The notes beneath the pieces are model-generated. The model did not search any database, had not been told where the DNA came from, and saw only the letters and a list, made by a program, of their open reading frames with translations. This document shows positions 9,122 through 19,406 of a stretch of DNA of 64,000 nt, piece by piece. Origin of the DNA: Verrucomicrobiales bacterium. GTDB lineage: Bacteria; Verrucomicrobiota; Verrucomicrobiia; Limisphaerales; UBA9464. Numbering within the stretch: position 1 is the stretch's first letter; each line of letters begins with the position of its first letter. The position numbers were made by a program, and so were the translations under genes. The stretch is from contig JAIYBC010000028.1 in the NCBI GenBank assembly GCA_027488845.1, positions 62,001 through 126,000 on the forward strand, read 5' to 3'.

Positions 9122-9664
9122 ATGATCCCCTACCTCCTGCTGCTGGTCGCCGTCGTCGTGATCGGGTTGGTCGGCTACGTCGCCACCCGGCCCGCGGAAT
9201 TCCAGATCGTCCGCACCGCCACCCTGCCGGCCCCGCCGGAGAAGGTGTTCGCCCAGGTCGAGGACTTCCGGCTCTGGGACGCCTGGTCCCCCTGGGCCCG
9301 AATCGATCCGAAGTGCGTTTTCGAATACTCCGGCGCGGAACGCGGCGTCGGCGCGCACTTCACGTGGTCCGGCAACAACCAGGTCGGATCCGGCGCCATG
9401 ACCCTCCGTGAGAGCGATTCCCCGCGCCGGATCCTCATCGACCTCGTCTTCACCCGCCCGATGCAGGCGACGAACCTGACCGAGTTCACCTTCTTCCCCG
9501 AGGGCCGCGGCACGCTCGTGTCCTGGAAGATGACCGGCAGGAACCATTTCATGGCCAAGGCCTTCAACGTGTTGGTGAACGTCGACCGGATGGTCGGCGG
9601 ACAGTTCGAGCAGGGCCTCGCGAACCTGGGATCGGTCGTCTCCGGCGGTACGCGGATCCACTGA
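9122..9664 (+). CDS. Membrane-anchored SRPBCC (polyketide cyclase-like) protein
   Basis: The 180-residue protein has one N-terminal membrane helix (LLLLVAVVVIGLVGYVA). It is followed by a START/SRPBCC fold of the polyketide cyclase 2 type: RTATLPAPPEKVFAQVEDFRLWDAWSPWARID, then GAHFTWSGNNQVGSGAMTL and RILIDLVFTRPMQATNLTEF. The end LVNVDRMVGGQFEQGLANL matches the amphipathic C-terminal helix. These proteins bind hydrophobic ligands, but no ligand is known for this subgroup. It is divergent from the SGNH/PVC gene, with about 120 bases between the two starts. Confidence 0.85.
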   Translation: MIPYLLLLVAVVVIGLVGYVATRPAEFQIVRTATLPAPPEKVFAQVEDFRLWDAWSPWARIDPKCVFEYSGAERGVGAHFTWSGNNQVGSGAMTLRESDSPRRILIDLVFTRPMQATNLTEFTFFPEGRGTLVSWKMTGRNHFMAKAFNVLVNVDRMVGGQFEQGLANLGSVVSGGTRIH

Positions 9665-9737
9665 GCAACGATGGAATCGAAGCGAGGACCGGTCTCACGC
9701 TACGCAATGCCGCCGGGAAGAGGGGACTCCGCACCCC

Positions 9738-9784
9738 TGCGTTTCCTCCGCGTGCCCCGCGGCTCCGCGTGCGTCCTCTGGCGG
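9738..9784. repeat. Degenerate dispersed intergenic repeat (ctccgcgtgc type)
   Basis: The stretch holds alternating copies of a ctccgcgtg-like word (tttcctccgcgtgccccgcg, then gctccgcgtgcgtcctctgg). This kind of rRNA-free GC-rich filler recurs between genes in many verrucomicrobial genomes. The antisense reading frame gives the typical AEPRGTRRKRRGAES translation, which I regard as repeat-derived. A similar fragment lies near 6580-6610. Confidence 0.35.
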
Positions 9785-9922
9785 TCTGCCGTGTGCCCGG
9801 CCGCCGCACCCGACGCATTCCCGGAAACGGCCACAACCCCGCACGCCACATCCGGGTGCTGACCAATCCTGAACGCTTCCGGACCGCCCGTGATCCCAGT
9901 TCCAACTCCCAGCACAAACCCG

Positions 9923-11314
9923 ATGACCTTGCCCCCGCCCCTTCCCAAGAACCTCCGGAGACGCCTGGCCGCATTGGCCACGGCCCTGATCGCGTTCCAC
10001 GGCCCCGGACCGGCCCTGAACGCCGCGGACTGGCCCGAATGGATGGGGTCGGAACGGGACGGCGTCTGGCGGGAGACCGGCTTGGTGGAGCACTTCGACA
10101 CCGGCAGCCTGCCCGTCCGGTGGCGGGTGCCGGTGAAGGCCGGCTACGTGGGACCCGCGGTGGTGGATGGACGCGTCTACCTGCTCGACCGCGAGGCGGG
10201 AAAACCGGCCGAGCGCAAGCGTGGCGACCGTTCCCTGCCTCAGATCCCCGGCAACGAACGGGTGCTGTGTCTCGACGCCGCCACCGGACGCACCCTTTGG
10301 GAACACGTCTACGACTGTCCCTACCGCATCTCCTATCCCTCCGGTCCCCGCGCCACCCCGCTGGTACGGGACGGACGCGTCTACGCGCTTGGCGCCATGG
10401 GCGACCTGAAGTGCCTCGACGCGGCGGACGGACGGCTTCTCTGGGCGACCAATGTGGCGGCGCAGTTCCACGCCGACCCCCCGGTCTGGGGCTACGCCGC
10501 GCATCCGCTCCTGGACGGCGACCGCCTGATCCTGCCCGTCGGCGGCACCAACAGCGCCATCGTCGCCCTGCACAAGGACACCGGACGCGAACTGTGGCGG
10601 GCCCAGACCGCGGTCGAGATCGGCTACGCCCCGCCGGTGGTCCGGGATCTCGCCGGACGCCGGCAGCTGGTCTTCTGGCATGCCGACGCCGTGAGCGGGT
10701 TGGACCCGCGGGACGGTGACGTCCTCTGGAGCCATCCGTATCCGGTCGGCGGACGTCCCCAACGCCCGGAGGTGACCATCGCCCTGCCCCGCTTCTCGGG
10801 CGACCGTCTGTTCCTGACCTCCTTCTACCAGGGTTCGCTCCTGCTCCAGGTTCCCCGTGCGGGCGCCGAACCGCGGATCGTCTGGAACCGGCGCAGCCGG
10901 AAGCAGTCGGAGATGACCGAGGGACTCCACACGGTGATGAGCACCCCGGTGGTGAAGGACGGATTCGCCTACGGCATCTGCGCGTTCGGCGAGCTGCGAT
11001 GCCTGGACCTGAAGACCGGCGAGCGGCGTTGGGAGAGCCTCGACCTGTTCCGTGGGGAAGCCGGCTTCTTCGCCCATGCGTTCATCGTGGAGGAGAACGA
11101 CCGGCACTGGTTCTGGACCGACCGCGGCGAGTTGATCGTCGGGCGGTTGTCCCCGGAAGGGTTGGCGATCATCAGCCGCGCGCAGCTGCTGGAACCCGTG
11201 GAGAACACCCGTGGACGGGACGTCCTCTGGTGCCATCCCGCCTTCGCCAACCGCAGCGCCTACATCCACAACGGCCGCGAGCTGATCTGCGTGGACCTCT
11301 CCTACCAAGGCTGA
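9923..11314 (+). CDS. Secreted PQQ-binding-like beta-propeller protein
   Basis: The 463-residue protein starts at ATG 9923, which places a basic stretch (KNLRRRLAALATALIAF) as a signal peptide directly at the N-terminus; the track start is an upstream GTG. The mature part repeats the PQQ-like blade pattern: GPAVVDGRVYLLDREAG, VLCLDAATGRTLWEHVYDC, TPLVRDGRVYALGAMGDLKCLDAADGRLLW, IVALHKDTGRELWRAQTAV. Seven or eight blades are likely. The opening DWPEWMGSERDGVWRETG is typical for the verrucomicrobial and planctomycete outer-membrane-assembly-like PQQ proteins. No catalytic residues can be assigned, so it may be a binding scaffold rather than a dehydrogenase. Confidence 0.85.
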   Translation: MTLPPPLPKNLRRRLAALATALIAFHGPGPALNAADWPEWMGSERDGVWRETGLVEHFDTGSLPVRWRVPVKAGYVGPAVVDGRVYLLDREAGKPAERKRGDRSLPQIPGNERVLCLDAATGRTLWEHVYDCPYRISYPSGPRATPLVRDGRVYALGAMGDLKCLDAADGRLLWATNVAAQFHADPPVWGYAAHPLLDGDRLILPVGGTNSAIVALHKDTGRELWRAQTAVEIGYAPPVVRDLAGRRQLVFWHADAVSGLDPRDGDVLWSHPYPVGGRPQRPEVTIALPRFSGDRLFLTSFYQGSLLLQVPRAGAEPRIVWNRRSRKQSEMTEGLHTVMSTPVVKDGFAYGICAFGELRCLDLKTGERRWESLDLFRGEAGFFAHAFIVEENDRHWFWTDRGELIVGRLSPEGLAIISRAQLLEPVENTRGRDVLWCHPAFANRSAYIHNGRELICVDLSYQG

Positions 11315-11362
11315 GCCCCGATCCCGCCCGCCGTTCCGCGTAATCAAGCGCCACCGCGTCCC

Positions 11363-11418
11363 TTCAACGCTTCAACGCTTCAACGCTTCAACGCTTCATT
11401 CCTTCACCCATTCACCAA
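11363..11418. repeat. Tandem octamer repeat TTCAACGC x4 plus three degenerate units
   Basis: Four perfect copies of TTCAACGC (11363-11394) are followed without a gap by TTCATTCC, TTCACCCA and TTCACCAA, all in the same 8-base phase. The array lies in the short gap between two convergent genes and ends four bases before the stop of the DUF1501 gene. An 8-base unit is not a multiple of three and so is not coding. Confidence 0.9.
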
Positions 11419-11421
11419 CCC

Positions 11422-12855
11422 TCAGGCCACCACGGCGCGGATGACCTCGCCGTGGACGTCGGTCAGGCGGAAGTCGCGGCCGCCGAAGCGGTAGGTCAGG
11501 CGCTCGTGGTCCATGCCAAGCAGGTGCAGCACGGTCGCCCAGAGGTCGTAGGTGTTGCAGACGTCCTGCACGGCGTAGTAGCCGAGGTCGTCGGTGGCCC
11601 CGTGGACCGTCCCACCCCGGACGCCGCCGCCGGCCATCCACACGCTGAAGCCGAAGGGATTGTGGTCCCGGCCGCTCGCCCCCTGTGAGAAGGGCGTCCG
11701 GCCGAACTCGCCGCTGAACAGGATCAGGGTGTCCTCGAGCAGGCCGCGGGCGCGCAGGTCCTGGATCAGGCCGGCCAACGGCTGGTCCACCTGGCGCGCC
11801 ATGGAGCCGTGTCCTTCCAGGATCTGACCGTGCTGATCCCACGGGTTGCCGGGACCACCGGCGCCGATGCCGGAGGAGATGCAGCTCAGCTCCACGAAGC
11901 GGACTCCCCGTTCGATCAGGCGCCGGGCCACGAGGCACTGGCGTCCGTAGGCCGCGGTCGCCGCGTCGCCGGACTCGAGCCCGTACAGCCGCTTCGTCGC
12001 CGCGGTCTCGCCCGCCAGGTCGCACAGCTCGGGCACGGCGGTCTGCATGCGGTAGGCGGTCTCGTAGTTGCGGATCGCGGCCTCGACCTGCGGATCCGAG
12101 GCGGCCGGGAAACGTCCGTCCGCCTCGCGGAGGAACTCGAGCCGGCGCCGCTGGAGGGAATCGGCCTCGGCCGGTCGGATGTTGGCGAGGGCCGGGTCGC
12201 GGTCCACCTGGAGTACGGACGCCTGGTGCTCGGCCGGAAGGTAGCCGCTGCTGAACACGCCGACGCCGCCGTGCGGCACGACCGCCCCGCCGCTCTGCAA
12301 CACGACGAAACCGGGGAGGTTGCGGTTGCCGGACCCGAGTCCGTAGGCGGTCCACGCACCCGCGCTCGGATGCCCGGTGAACGGGAATCCGGTGTGCATC
12401 ATGTAGTTCCCCTGCGCGTGCTCGTTGACCTTCGTGGTCATCGAACGGATCACCGCCAGCTCGTCCGCCTGCGCCGCGATGTGCGGGAAGAGGGTCGTCA
12501 TCTCCAGTCCGCTGCGGCCCCAGCGCCGCGTCTCCCAGGGGCTACCCATGATGTTCCCGTTGTCGTTGAACATCGTGGGCTTCACCGGCACGGGCATGGG
12601 CTGGCCATGACGGCGACGCAGCTCGGGCTTCGGATCGAAGGAGTCGAGGTGCGACACGCCGCCGCTCATGTAGGCGAAGACCACGTGCTTCGCCCGCGGA
12701 CGGAAATGGGCGGGTCCCGGGAAGGACGGCCGGTCGTCGGCCAGCAACGAGGACAGTGCGACCGAACCGAATCCGAGGGAACACCGACGGAGCATCTCCC
12801 GGCGCGAGCAGGCGGCGGAGAGGGACGGCGGGGCATATGGGGAACCCGGGTTCAT
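11422..12855 (-). CDS. DUF1501 domain-containing protein
   Basis: The 477-residue protein has a twin-arginine-like leader ([22 protein letters not shown]). It then shows the hallmark DUF1501 sequence [28 protein letters not shown]. Other conserved family parts are [43 protein letters not shown] and [39 protein letters not shown]1501 proteins belong to the alkaline-phosphatase/sulfatase fold and are nearly always encoded beside a PSD1 gene, as here: the partner stops five bases upstream. The biochemical role is unknown. A role in degrading complex polymers has been suggested for the pair. Confidence 0.93.
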   Translation of the reverse strand: MNPGSPYAPPSLSAACSRREMLRRCSLGFGSVALSSLLADDRPSFPGPAHFRPRAKHVVFAYMSGGVSHLDSFDPKPELRRRHGQPMPVPVKPTMFNDNGNIMGSPWETRRWGRSGLEMTTLFPHIAAQADELAVIRSMTTKVNEHAQGNYMMHTGFPFTGHPSAGAWTAYGLGSGNRNLPGFVVLQSGGAVVPHGGVGVFSSGYLPAEHQASVLQVDRDPALANIRPAEADSLQRRRLEFLREADGRFPAASDPQVEAAIRNYETAYRMQTAVPELCDLAGETAATKRLYGLESGDAATAAYGRQCLVARRLIERGVRFVELSCISSGIGAGGPGNPWDQHGQILEGHGSMARQVDQPLAGLIQDLRARGLLEDTLILFSGEFGRTPFSQGASGRDHNPFGFSVWMAGGGVRGGTVHGATDDLGYYAVQDVCNTYDLWATVLHLLGMDHERLTYRFGGRDFRLTDVHGEVIRAVVA

Positions 12856-12859
12856 GGGA

Positions 12860-15800
12860 TCAGCGGAGGAACAGGAACTCCTTCAGGTTGAACAGCGCCT
12901 GCGCGTAGTCGCGCCACGCCGCCGCGTCCGCATCGGCACCGGAACCGTGCAGGCGCCGGAGATCGGCGACGTAGGCCTCGGCGGCGGCGAGTTCCGGGTC
13001 CGACGGCGGACGTGCGAACGCCTCGGCATGGAAACGCCGGATGCGTCCCGCCGCGGTGGACTCGCCCCGGGTCACCACCTCCGCCCAGCGGGCGGCCTGG
13101 GCGACCACGAACGGATCGTTGAGCAACGCGAGGGATTGCGCCGGCACGTTGGTCACCTCGCGCTGGCCCAAGGTGGTGAAGGGCCGCGGCTGGTCGAAGG
13201 TCTCCAGGAACGGGTTCAGGAAGTTCCGCCTCACGGTCAGGTACAGGCTGCGCCGCGTCTGCCGGTCCACCGGCGCCAAGGCGTCCGAACCCGCGCCGAA
13301 CTGGGTCAGGTCGAGCCGGCGTCCCAAGGCCAACAGCGCATCACGGAGCATCTCCGCCTCCAGGCGACGCACCCGGGCATGCGTGAGCAGCGTGTTCGCG
13401 GGATCCTTCTGCGCCGAATCCGACGGCGGTTCCGAGGAGAGCCGGAAGGCCCGCGACAACAGCAGTTCGCGCAGCATCGCCTTCGTCGACCAGCGCTCCG
13501 CGACCAGGCGGCGGGCCAGCCAGTCGAGCATCTCGGGATGGGTGGGCGTCTCGCCGAGCCGGCCGAAGTTGTCGAGGGTGCCGACGAGTCCGCGACCGAA
13601 GACGTGGTACCAGATCCGGTTCGCCATCACCCGCGCCGTGAGCGGGTTCGATGGCGCGGTGAGGTCCTCGGCCAATTCCAGCCGACCGCTCCGTTCGGTC
13701 CGGTAGGGGCTCGTGGACACCAGCCGCAGGTAGCCGCGCGGGACCGTCGCCTGGGGCTTGCGCGGATCCCCTCGCGAGTACAGCGGGGAATCGGCGGCAT
13801 CCGCCTCCACCACGCCCGGCACTCGCCGCGGCACCGGGATCTCCGACTCGAGCCGCCGATACTCCGCGAGCGTCGGCAGTACCTCGGGCAGGTCGTTGGT
13901 CGTGGACGGAAGCAGTCCCGCCCGGACGAAGGAGTCCAGGAACAGACGTTGGTCCTCGGAGGGATTCCCGGAGCGCCACGCGGCGACCGCGGATTTCAGC
14001 CGGCTCCGCAGCCGCCCTCCCCATTCGGGCAATGAGGCCGGCGGCGCTGCGGAGTCCCACCACGGTTCCCCGGGGTCCGCCGACTCGGGCGCGGCGCCCG
14101 CGTCATGGAAGACCACCTCCATCACGCCGAAGAACGAGCGTCCGCCCGGGCCCGCCGGCGAGCGGTCTCGCGAGGTCACGTCGTCTGCGGTCGCGAACTC
14201 CAGGTACGCGGTCGAGCCCTTGCGGTAGGCGGTGTCGAGCCGGATCCAGGTCGGTGCGTCGGAATCGATGTTGGACTGCGGGAAGATGTTCCCCTGTCCG
14301 ATCGGATAGAGATCAGGAATGAGCCGGACCCGCGCGCCCTTGCCGCCGACGACGCGGACGCTGATGCGGTCGGTCTCCACGCGGAACCGGGGCGAGGCGA
14401 ACACCCCGTTGTGCTTCTGCGAAAGGCGGTGGCTGTGGACGCCCGATGGAAGCAGTCCGGCGAGGATGCGTTCCCCGACGGGTTCCACGGCGAAGTCGCC
14501 GCCCGCCGGGATCGATTCCGGCGGGTTGGCCCCGTACCGGAACCAGCCTTGGAATCCGCCGCCGGAGAAATCCCACGCCGGCTTCAATGGGCCGTTTCGT
14601 CGGGCCAAACGTTCCCCCCGGATTCCCTCCCGACGTTTCACGTGCGCCTTCCAGGCCGAGGCGAACCCGTCGCCCTCAAGGCCGGCGAACCGTCGGAGAT
14701 CGGAGAGCGGATGCCCTTCCTGGGCGACGACACGATCCAGCGCCGCCTGCCAGCGGTTGCGCTCGGCAAGCCGCGTCGGGAAGCCGGGGAACCGGCGTTC
14801 CAATTCCGAACGACGGTTGGCCAGTTCCGCCTCGACCGAGGCGAGTTCCGCCGCCTGCGCCGGCGTCAACGCCGCCACGATCCGCTCGCGGCTGACCTGT
14901 CCCGGACCCGAGAGGTAGCCGGCGCGGATCTCCTCCGCGGTGAGGGCTCGGTCGAAGAGGCGCGCCTCGTCGATCGCCCCGGAAAGGAAGGCGTTCGAGC
15001 CGCCCGTGTGGCGGCGTCCCAGGAGCACCCGCGCCCCGCCCGCCGCGAAGCGTTTCGGCGACCCCGGCTTGCGTGGTTCGCCGTAGGGCTCGCCGTTCCG
15101 GTAGAGGACGACGGTGCCGTCCTGACGGTAGACCACCGCGACGTGGATGCGCTCGCCCGGCGCGGCGGTCTCGGCGGGACCTCCCGCGGACCGGGTGCGC
15201 GCGAAGCCTTCGCTTCCGGCCAGCCAATGCCGGGCCTCCTGCTCGCCGAACACGAGCGCGTCGAATTCCCCGCCGCCCGGCGTCTCCACCGTGACCACAC
15301 CGCCGCCGCGTTGCGTCAGGTCGGCCAGGAACACCCAGGCTTCGAGGGTCTTCTCGCCGAGTGCCGTCGCCAGCGGAGGCGTCTGCAGGAAGGCCGACCG
15401 GCCATCCAGCACCAAGCGGCCGTCGAGCACCTTCGCGCCGCCTTCGAGGGAGCCATGCAGGTTGCCGACGGCATCGCGGGCGTCGGTGTCGAAGGACCAG
15501 GCCGCGATCGGCTTGGGTCCGGCCACGACGGCCTCCTTGCGCACCGACTCTCCGCCCCGTTTCAGGGCGGCCGCACGGCCAAGGGACTCGAGTCGGGCGA
15601 CTTCGTTTTCGAGCCGTCGGATCTCCGCCTGGATCCCGGATCCGGGAAGCGCTGTCCGGGCCGCGGCACCGGCGTCCACGGGCGCCATCAGGCGGTCGAT
15701 CAACGGGTCCACCGCCCGATCCCAGGCCTCGCCGAGGTTCCCACGCAGGAGGGTCCTCAGGCTTTCCAGGCGATCCCGATGGACCGTGAGGCGCTCCGGA

Positions 15801-17023
15801 AGGTCGATGGTGAGCCGGGTGGGACGGACGCTGGCGAAGACACCCTGGAGCGCGGCGTAGTCCCGGTCGCTGATGGGATCGAACTTGTGGCTGTGGCACC
15901 GCGCACAGGACGTGGTGAGCCCCTGGAACGCCTTCGACACCACGTCGATCTGGCTGTCGAGGGTCTTCATCTGCTCGTCCAGGGTGTCGACCGGGTTGAA
16001 GCCGTGTTCGACCAGCCGGAAGTGGGCGAGACCGATGAGGGATTCGTCGACGCCGTCGGCCGCGTTCCAACGGGGTGTTTCCAGGAGGTCGCCGGCGACG
16101 TGTTCGCGGATGAGACGGTCGAGCGGGACGTCGGCGTTGAAGGCGCGGACCAGGTAGTCGCGATAACGCCAGGCGTCGGGAATGTCCGGATCGCCTTCGC
16201 TGCCGTGGGTCTCGGCGAAACGCATGAGGTCCATCCAATGGCGCGCCCAGGTCTCGCCGAACTGGGGCGAGCCAAGAAGTCGATCGACCACCTTGGCCCA
16301 GGCCCCGGGCTCGGTGTCGCCCACGAACGCCTCCACCTCCTGTGGCGTGGGAGGCAGTCCGGTCAGGAGGAACGTCCCACGACGCAGCAACGTCCGACGG
16401 TCGGCATCGCCGCTCGGACGCAGGCCACGCGCCTCCATGGCGGCGAGGAGGAAGCGGTCCACGGCCCCGGACGGCCACGCGGCGTCGCCGACCTGGGGAA
16501 CGGGAGGATCGGCGATGGGACGGAAGCTCCACCAGTCGCGGCGGGTGGCGAAGGTGGACTCCCAGTTGGACGCGCCAGCCGCCGTTCCGGCAGCCGGGGG
16601 CTGGTCCCTCGGATCCTCGGCACCGGCGTCGATCCAGGCGGCGAGGTCCGCGATGGCGGCATCCGGCAACCGTGGCCGGTCCTTCGGCATCGGCTCGACC
16701 CCGGCGTCATGGCGCACCGATCGGACCAGCAGGCTCCCTGCGGATTTGCCTGGGAGCACCGCGGGACCGCTCTTCCCTCCCCGACGGAGGCCGTCGCGGA
16801 AGTCCACCCTCAGACCGCCCTTCTGCTTCTCCGGCCCATGGCATTCCACGCACTCGGAGTGCAGCAGCGGACGGATGCGTTGCTCGAAGAAGTCGGGGCC
16901 GGCGGTGGGGGTTGCGGCCCTGGCCGACGTCGGTGCCGCACCGGCGAGCAGGATGCCGACGACGGCGCCGATCCCGGTGTTGCGGAACCTCGACTTCGGC
17001 TTCGTGGAGACCTGTGGTTTCAA
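12860..17023 (-). CDS. PSD1 protein: planctomycete cytochrome C, DUF1549, LamG, DUF1553
   Basis: This 1387-residue exported protein has a signal peptide ([20 protein letters not shown]) and a planctomycete-type cytochrome motif CVECH at residues 58-62. DUF1549 spans about 185-400 and has a second haem-like CARCH at 373-377. A LamG/concanavalin-like domain lies at about 507-705 ([31 protein letters not shown]), and DUF1553 is C-terminal ([33 protein letters not shown]). Multihaem redox chemistry coupled to polymer binding is plausible but unproven. It is the upstream member of an operon with the DUF1501 gene. The only in-frame start near the leader is TTG 17023, as I find no ATG or GTG, so the start is somewhat uncertain. 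Confidence 0.92.
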   Translation of the reverse strand: MKPQVSTKPKSRFRNTGIGAVVGILLAGAAPTSARAATPTAGPDFFEQRIRPLLHSECVECHGPEKQKGGLRVDFRDGLRRGGKSGPAVLPGKSAGSLLVRSVRHDAGVEPMPKDRPRLPDAAIADLAAWIDAGAEDPRDQPPAAGTAAGASNWESTFATRRDWWSFRPIADPPVPQVGDAAWPSGAVDRFLLAAMEARGLRPSGDADRRTLLRRGTFLLTGLPPTPQEVEAFVGDTEPGAWAKVVDRLLGSPQFGETWARHWMDLMRFAETHGSEGDPDIPDAWRYRDYLVRAFNADVPLDRLIREHVAGDLLETPRWNAADGVDESLIGLAHFRLVEHGFNPVDTLDEQMKTLDSQIDVVSKAFQGLTTSCARCHSHKFDPISDRDYAALQGVFASVRPTRLTIDLPERLTVHRDRLESLRTLLRGNLGEAWDRAVDPLIDRLMAPVDAGAAARTALPGSGIQAEIRRLENEVARLESLGRAAALKRGGESVRKEAVVAGPKPIAAWSFDTDARDAVGNLHGSLEGGAKVLDGRLVLDGRSAFLQTPPLATALGEKTLEAWVFLADLTQRGGGVVTVETPGGGEFDALVFGEQEARHWLAGSEGFARTRSAGGPAETAAPGERIHVAVVYRQDGTVVLYRNGEPYGEPRKPGSPKRFAAGGARVLLGRRHTGGSNAFLSGAIDEARLFDRALTAEEIRAGYLSGPGQVSRERIVAALTPAQAAELASVEAELANRRSELERRFPGFPTRLAERNRWQAALDRVVAQEGHPLSDLRRFAGLEGDGFASAWKAHVKRREGIRGERLARRNGPLKPAWDFSGGGFQGWFRYGANPPESIPAGGDFAVEPVGERILAGLLPSGVHSHRLSQKHNGVFASPRFRVETDRISVRVVGGKGARVRLIPDLYPIGQGNIFPQSNIDSDAPTWIRLDTAYRKGSTAYLEFATADDVTSRDRSPAGPGGRSFFGVMEVVFHDAGAAPESADPGEPWWDSAAPPASLPEWGGRLRSRLKSAVAAWRSGNPSEDQRLFLDSFVRAGLLPSTTNDLPEVLPTLAEYRRLESEIPVPRRVPGVVEADAADSPLYSRGDPRKPQATVPRGYLRLVSTSPYRTERSGRLELAEDLTAPSNPLTARVMANRIWYHVFGRGLVGTLDNFGRLGETPTHPEMLDWLARRLVAERWSTKAMLRELLLSRAFRLSSEPPSDSAQKDPANTLLTHARVRRLEAEMLRDALLALGRRLDLTQFGAGSDALAPVDRQTRRSLYLTVRRNFLNPFLETFDQPRPFTTLGQREVTNVPAQSLALLNDPFVVAQAARWAEVVTRGESTAAGRIRRFHAEAFARPPSDPELAAAEAYVADLRRLHGSGADADAAAWRDYAQALFNLKEFLFLR

Positions 17024-17233
17024 CCGGGAAAACTCCCGGGCTTCCGTCGTGGAAACGGCCCGGGGATTCCGTTGAGTACCGGAGCGCGGCCCGGGGTGTC
17101 AGCCCGAAACGCCGTGGGCCGGCAAATATGGGGCGGCCGGCCTGACGCGGTCCGGCGAAAACGGCGCAGACGCTCCTTTGCGCTGGTTCGTGAGGTCCCT
17201 TCCCGCTTCCCGCTTCCCCGGAACCCATCCGGT

Positions 17234-18235
17234 TCAGGCGGCGGAGGAACGGGCCCTTGCGACCTGCTCCGCGAGACGGATGGCGGCCTCCATGCTGGAG
17301 GGATCCGCCAACCCCTGCCCGGCGATGTCGTAGGCGGTGCCGTGGTCGGGCGAGGTGCGGACGAACGGGAGCCCCAGCGTCCAGTTCACCCCGTTGTCGA
17401 ACGCGACCATCTTCAGGGGCGCGAGACCCTGGTCGTGGTACATGGCGACCACCGCGTCGTAGTCGCCGCGGAACACGCGGTGGAACAGGGTGTCGGCGGG
17501 GAACGGACCATGGACGTCCACGCCCGCGGCCTTGGCCAGGTCGACGGCGGGCCGGATCACCGCGATCTCCTCGCCTCCGAGGAGGCCGCCTTCGCCGGCG
17601 TGGGGATTGAGACCGCAGACCCCGATCCGACGACGCGGCAGACCCAGCAGCCGGCAGGCGTCGGCAGCCAAGGCGATGGCGTCGACGATGCCGTCGCGGG
17701 TCAGCGAGGCCGACACCGCCGAGATCGGCACATGGGTCGTGGCCAGGGCCACCCGCAGCCAACGTCCGCGTTCGTCATGGCCGAGGAGCATCATGGCGAA
17801 CCGTTCCGTGCCGGACAGTTCGGCGAGGAACTCCGTCTGGCCGACGAAGGGCGTGCCGGTGCGGAGGATGGCCTCCTTGCTGACCGGGGCGGTGACAAGC
17901 GCCTGGAACTCCCCGGAGAGACAGCGGCGTGCCCCTTCGGAGAGCGCCTCGAGGGCGGAGAGGGCCGCGCGCGGATCCCCGGCGGGCAAATCCTCGGGCA
18001 GGCTGTCCCCGGCCACCGGAAGCCGATAGACGCGGCACGGTTCGGAATCCGCCCCACGCCATTCCGGAAGGTCCGACTCGAGGCCCATCAGGCCGCACAT
18101 CCGGGACGCCGCTCCGGAGTCGCCGATGAGCACGTACCGGGTGTCGGAATCCCCGCCGGCGAGCCGGGCAACCGCACGGAAGGCGACCTCGGGGCCGACA
18201 CCGGTGGTGTCGCCGAGGGTGATGCCGAGGATCAT
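17234..18235 (-). CDS. pdxA: 4-hydroxythreonine-4-phosphate dehydrogenase
   Basis: The 333-residue cytoplasmic enzyme oxidises 4-phosphohydroxy-L-threonine in vitamin B6 (pyridoxal phosphate) synthesis. It begins ILGITLGDTTGVGPEV, the PdxA signature. The three metal-ligand histidines can be placed in ATTHVPISAV, GLNPHAGEGG and AMYHDQGLAPLKM, and the end FVRTSPDHGTAYDIAGQG is highly conserved. The length is normal. It lies 37 bases downstream of a SurA-like gene on the same strand, the same order as surA-pdxA in Escherichia coli. A PdxA2-type paralogue acting on other substrates cannot be excluded, but the synteny supports the B6 role. Confidence 0.93.
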   Translation of the reverse strand: MILGITLGDTTGVGPEVAFRAVARLAGGDSDTRYVLIGDSGAASRMCGLMGLESDLPEWRGADSEPCRVYRLPVAGDSLPEDLPAGDPRAALSALEALSEGARRCLSGEFQALVTAPVSKEAILRTGTPFVGQTEFLAELSGTERFAMMLLGHDERGRWLRVALATTHVPISAVSASLTRDGIVDAIALAADACRLLGLPRRRIGVCGLNPHAGEGGLLGGEEIAVIRPAVDLAKAAGVDVHGPFPADTLFHRVFRGDYDAVVAMYHDQGLAPLKMVAFDNGVNWTLGLPFVRTSPDHGTAYDIAGQGLADPSSMEAAIRLAEQVARARSSAA

Positions 18236-18272
18236 CGCGTTCGCTTGGGGATACCCGGACGGGTTGCCGGGC

Positions 18273-19238
18273 TCAGAAGTAGCGGACGAAGGCCTTCTTG
18301 CGCATCCGGGCCAACCACTGCTTCTGCAGGCGTTGCCGTTCGGAGTCCTTGAGCGTGGTCTCGACCTCCTGGCGGACCTCCGCGAGCGGCTTCACGCCGG
18401 CGGGCTGCTTCTCCTCGACCTTGAGCAGGAACCGGGTCCCCTGGATTTCCAGCACCTCGCTCAGCTGTCCGGGCGGCAGCGCGAAGGCCACCTTGCGCAA
18501 CTCCTCGCGCAGCGAGTTCTCCTCCGTCCAACCGCGGTCGCCGCCCTTGAATCGGCGGGCGTCGTCCGACAGCTCGTCGGCCACCTTGGCGAAATCCTCA
18601 CCGGCCTTGAGACGTTGGACGGCGGTCTCGGCGATCTTCACCGACTCGTCCGGCGCGTGCTTGGCGCGGTCGATCACGATCATCCGCAGCTTCACGCGGT
18701 TCCCCACCTTGTACTTCGAGGAATTGGTCGCGTAGTAGTTCTCGATCTTCTTCGGCGAGATGGTGAGTTCGTCGCGGACGTTCTTGAGCGTCATCTGGAA
18801 GATGATGAAGTCCTCCTTCTCGTCCTTCTTGAACTGCTCGTAGGTGCGGTTTTCGGCACGCAGGGTCTTGGTCAACGCCACGCGGTCGCCGCCGAAGTCC
18901 TTCTTCACCCGCAGCTTGATCATGTCGTCGATCAGGGAATCGGGGAAGCCGTAGCCCTTCTCCTTGAACTCGTCGACGATGAGCTGTCGGTCGATGAGCT
19001 GCTCGAGCTGGTCCTCGAGGATGCGGGCGCGGCGCTTGAGGTAGTCGTCCTCGGTCGTCGCCGTGCGCGCCGCCGCGGCGAGCTCGCGCTGGGCGCTGCC
19101 GAGCACGTGGTCGCGGGTGATGACCGTGTCGTTGACGATGGCCTGGATGCCGTTGAAGGGCACCGGCACCTGTCCCCGAACGGATGCGGCGGCCAGACCG
19201 ATCGCGGCCGCGAACACCCACAGACGATTCCGAATCAT
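18273..19238 (-). CDS. surA: SurA-like periplasmic peptidyl-prolyl isomerase/chaperone
   Basis: The 321-residue protein starts at ATG 19238, which gives a signal peptide (NRLWVFAAAIGLAAASVRGQ); the long track start is shadow. The SurA N-terminal chaperone core follows (IQAIVNDTVITRDHVLGSA, LEDQLEQLIDRQLIVDEFKEKGY). Then comes one parvulin-type PPIase domain (VKLRMIVIDRAKHAPDES, FAKVADELSDDARRFKGGDRGW, VAFALPPGQLSEVLEIQGTRFLLKVEEKQPAG). E. coli SurA has two parvulin domains, while this protein has one. It should assist outer-membrane protein folding. It is the first gene of a pair with pdxA. Confidence 0.85.
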   Translation of the reverse strand: MIRNRLWVFAAAIGLAAASVRGQVPVPFNGIQAIVNDTVITRDHVLGSAQRELAAAARTATTEDDYLKRRARILEDQLEQLIDRQLIVDEFKEKGYGFPDSLIDDMIKLRVKKDFGGDRVALTKTLRAENRTYEQFKKDEKEDFIIFQMTLKNVRDELTISPKKIENYYATNSSKYKVGNRVKLRMIVIDRAKHAPDESVKIAETAVQRLKAGEDFAKVADELSDDARRFKGGDRGWTEENSLREELRKVAFALPPGQLSEVLEIQGTRFLLKVEEKQPAGVKPLAEVRQEVETTLKDSERQRLQKQWLARMRKKAFVRYF

Positions 19239-19406
19239 GGGGGCCAGCCTAGGAACCGCCTCCGGAAGGGTCAACCGGGCGATGAAGTCGGTGGGGAACG
19301 GCGCGCAGGTCACGTTTCGATGTCGGAGGGCGAAGCGCCTTGACCGGGTCGCACGACAAACGCGAAGGAGGGGACGTCCCGCAGGCTTCCGAAGCGGCTC
19401 CACTCC

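Noticed and set aside
17199-17219. Three cttcccg units in tandem
   Set aside because: They are too short and too low in complexity to be distinguished from chance in C-rich sequence.
14105-18352. 1415-residue plus-strand ORF opposite the PSD1 and pdxA genes
   Set aside because: It crosses two genes and an intergenic gap and its translation has no family features. In GC-rich DNA the antisense frame often stays open. The same applies to the ORFs at 88, 6980, 34892, 54776, 56634 and 60564.
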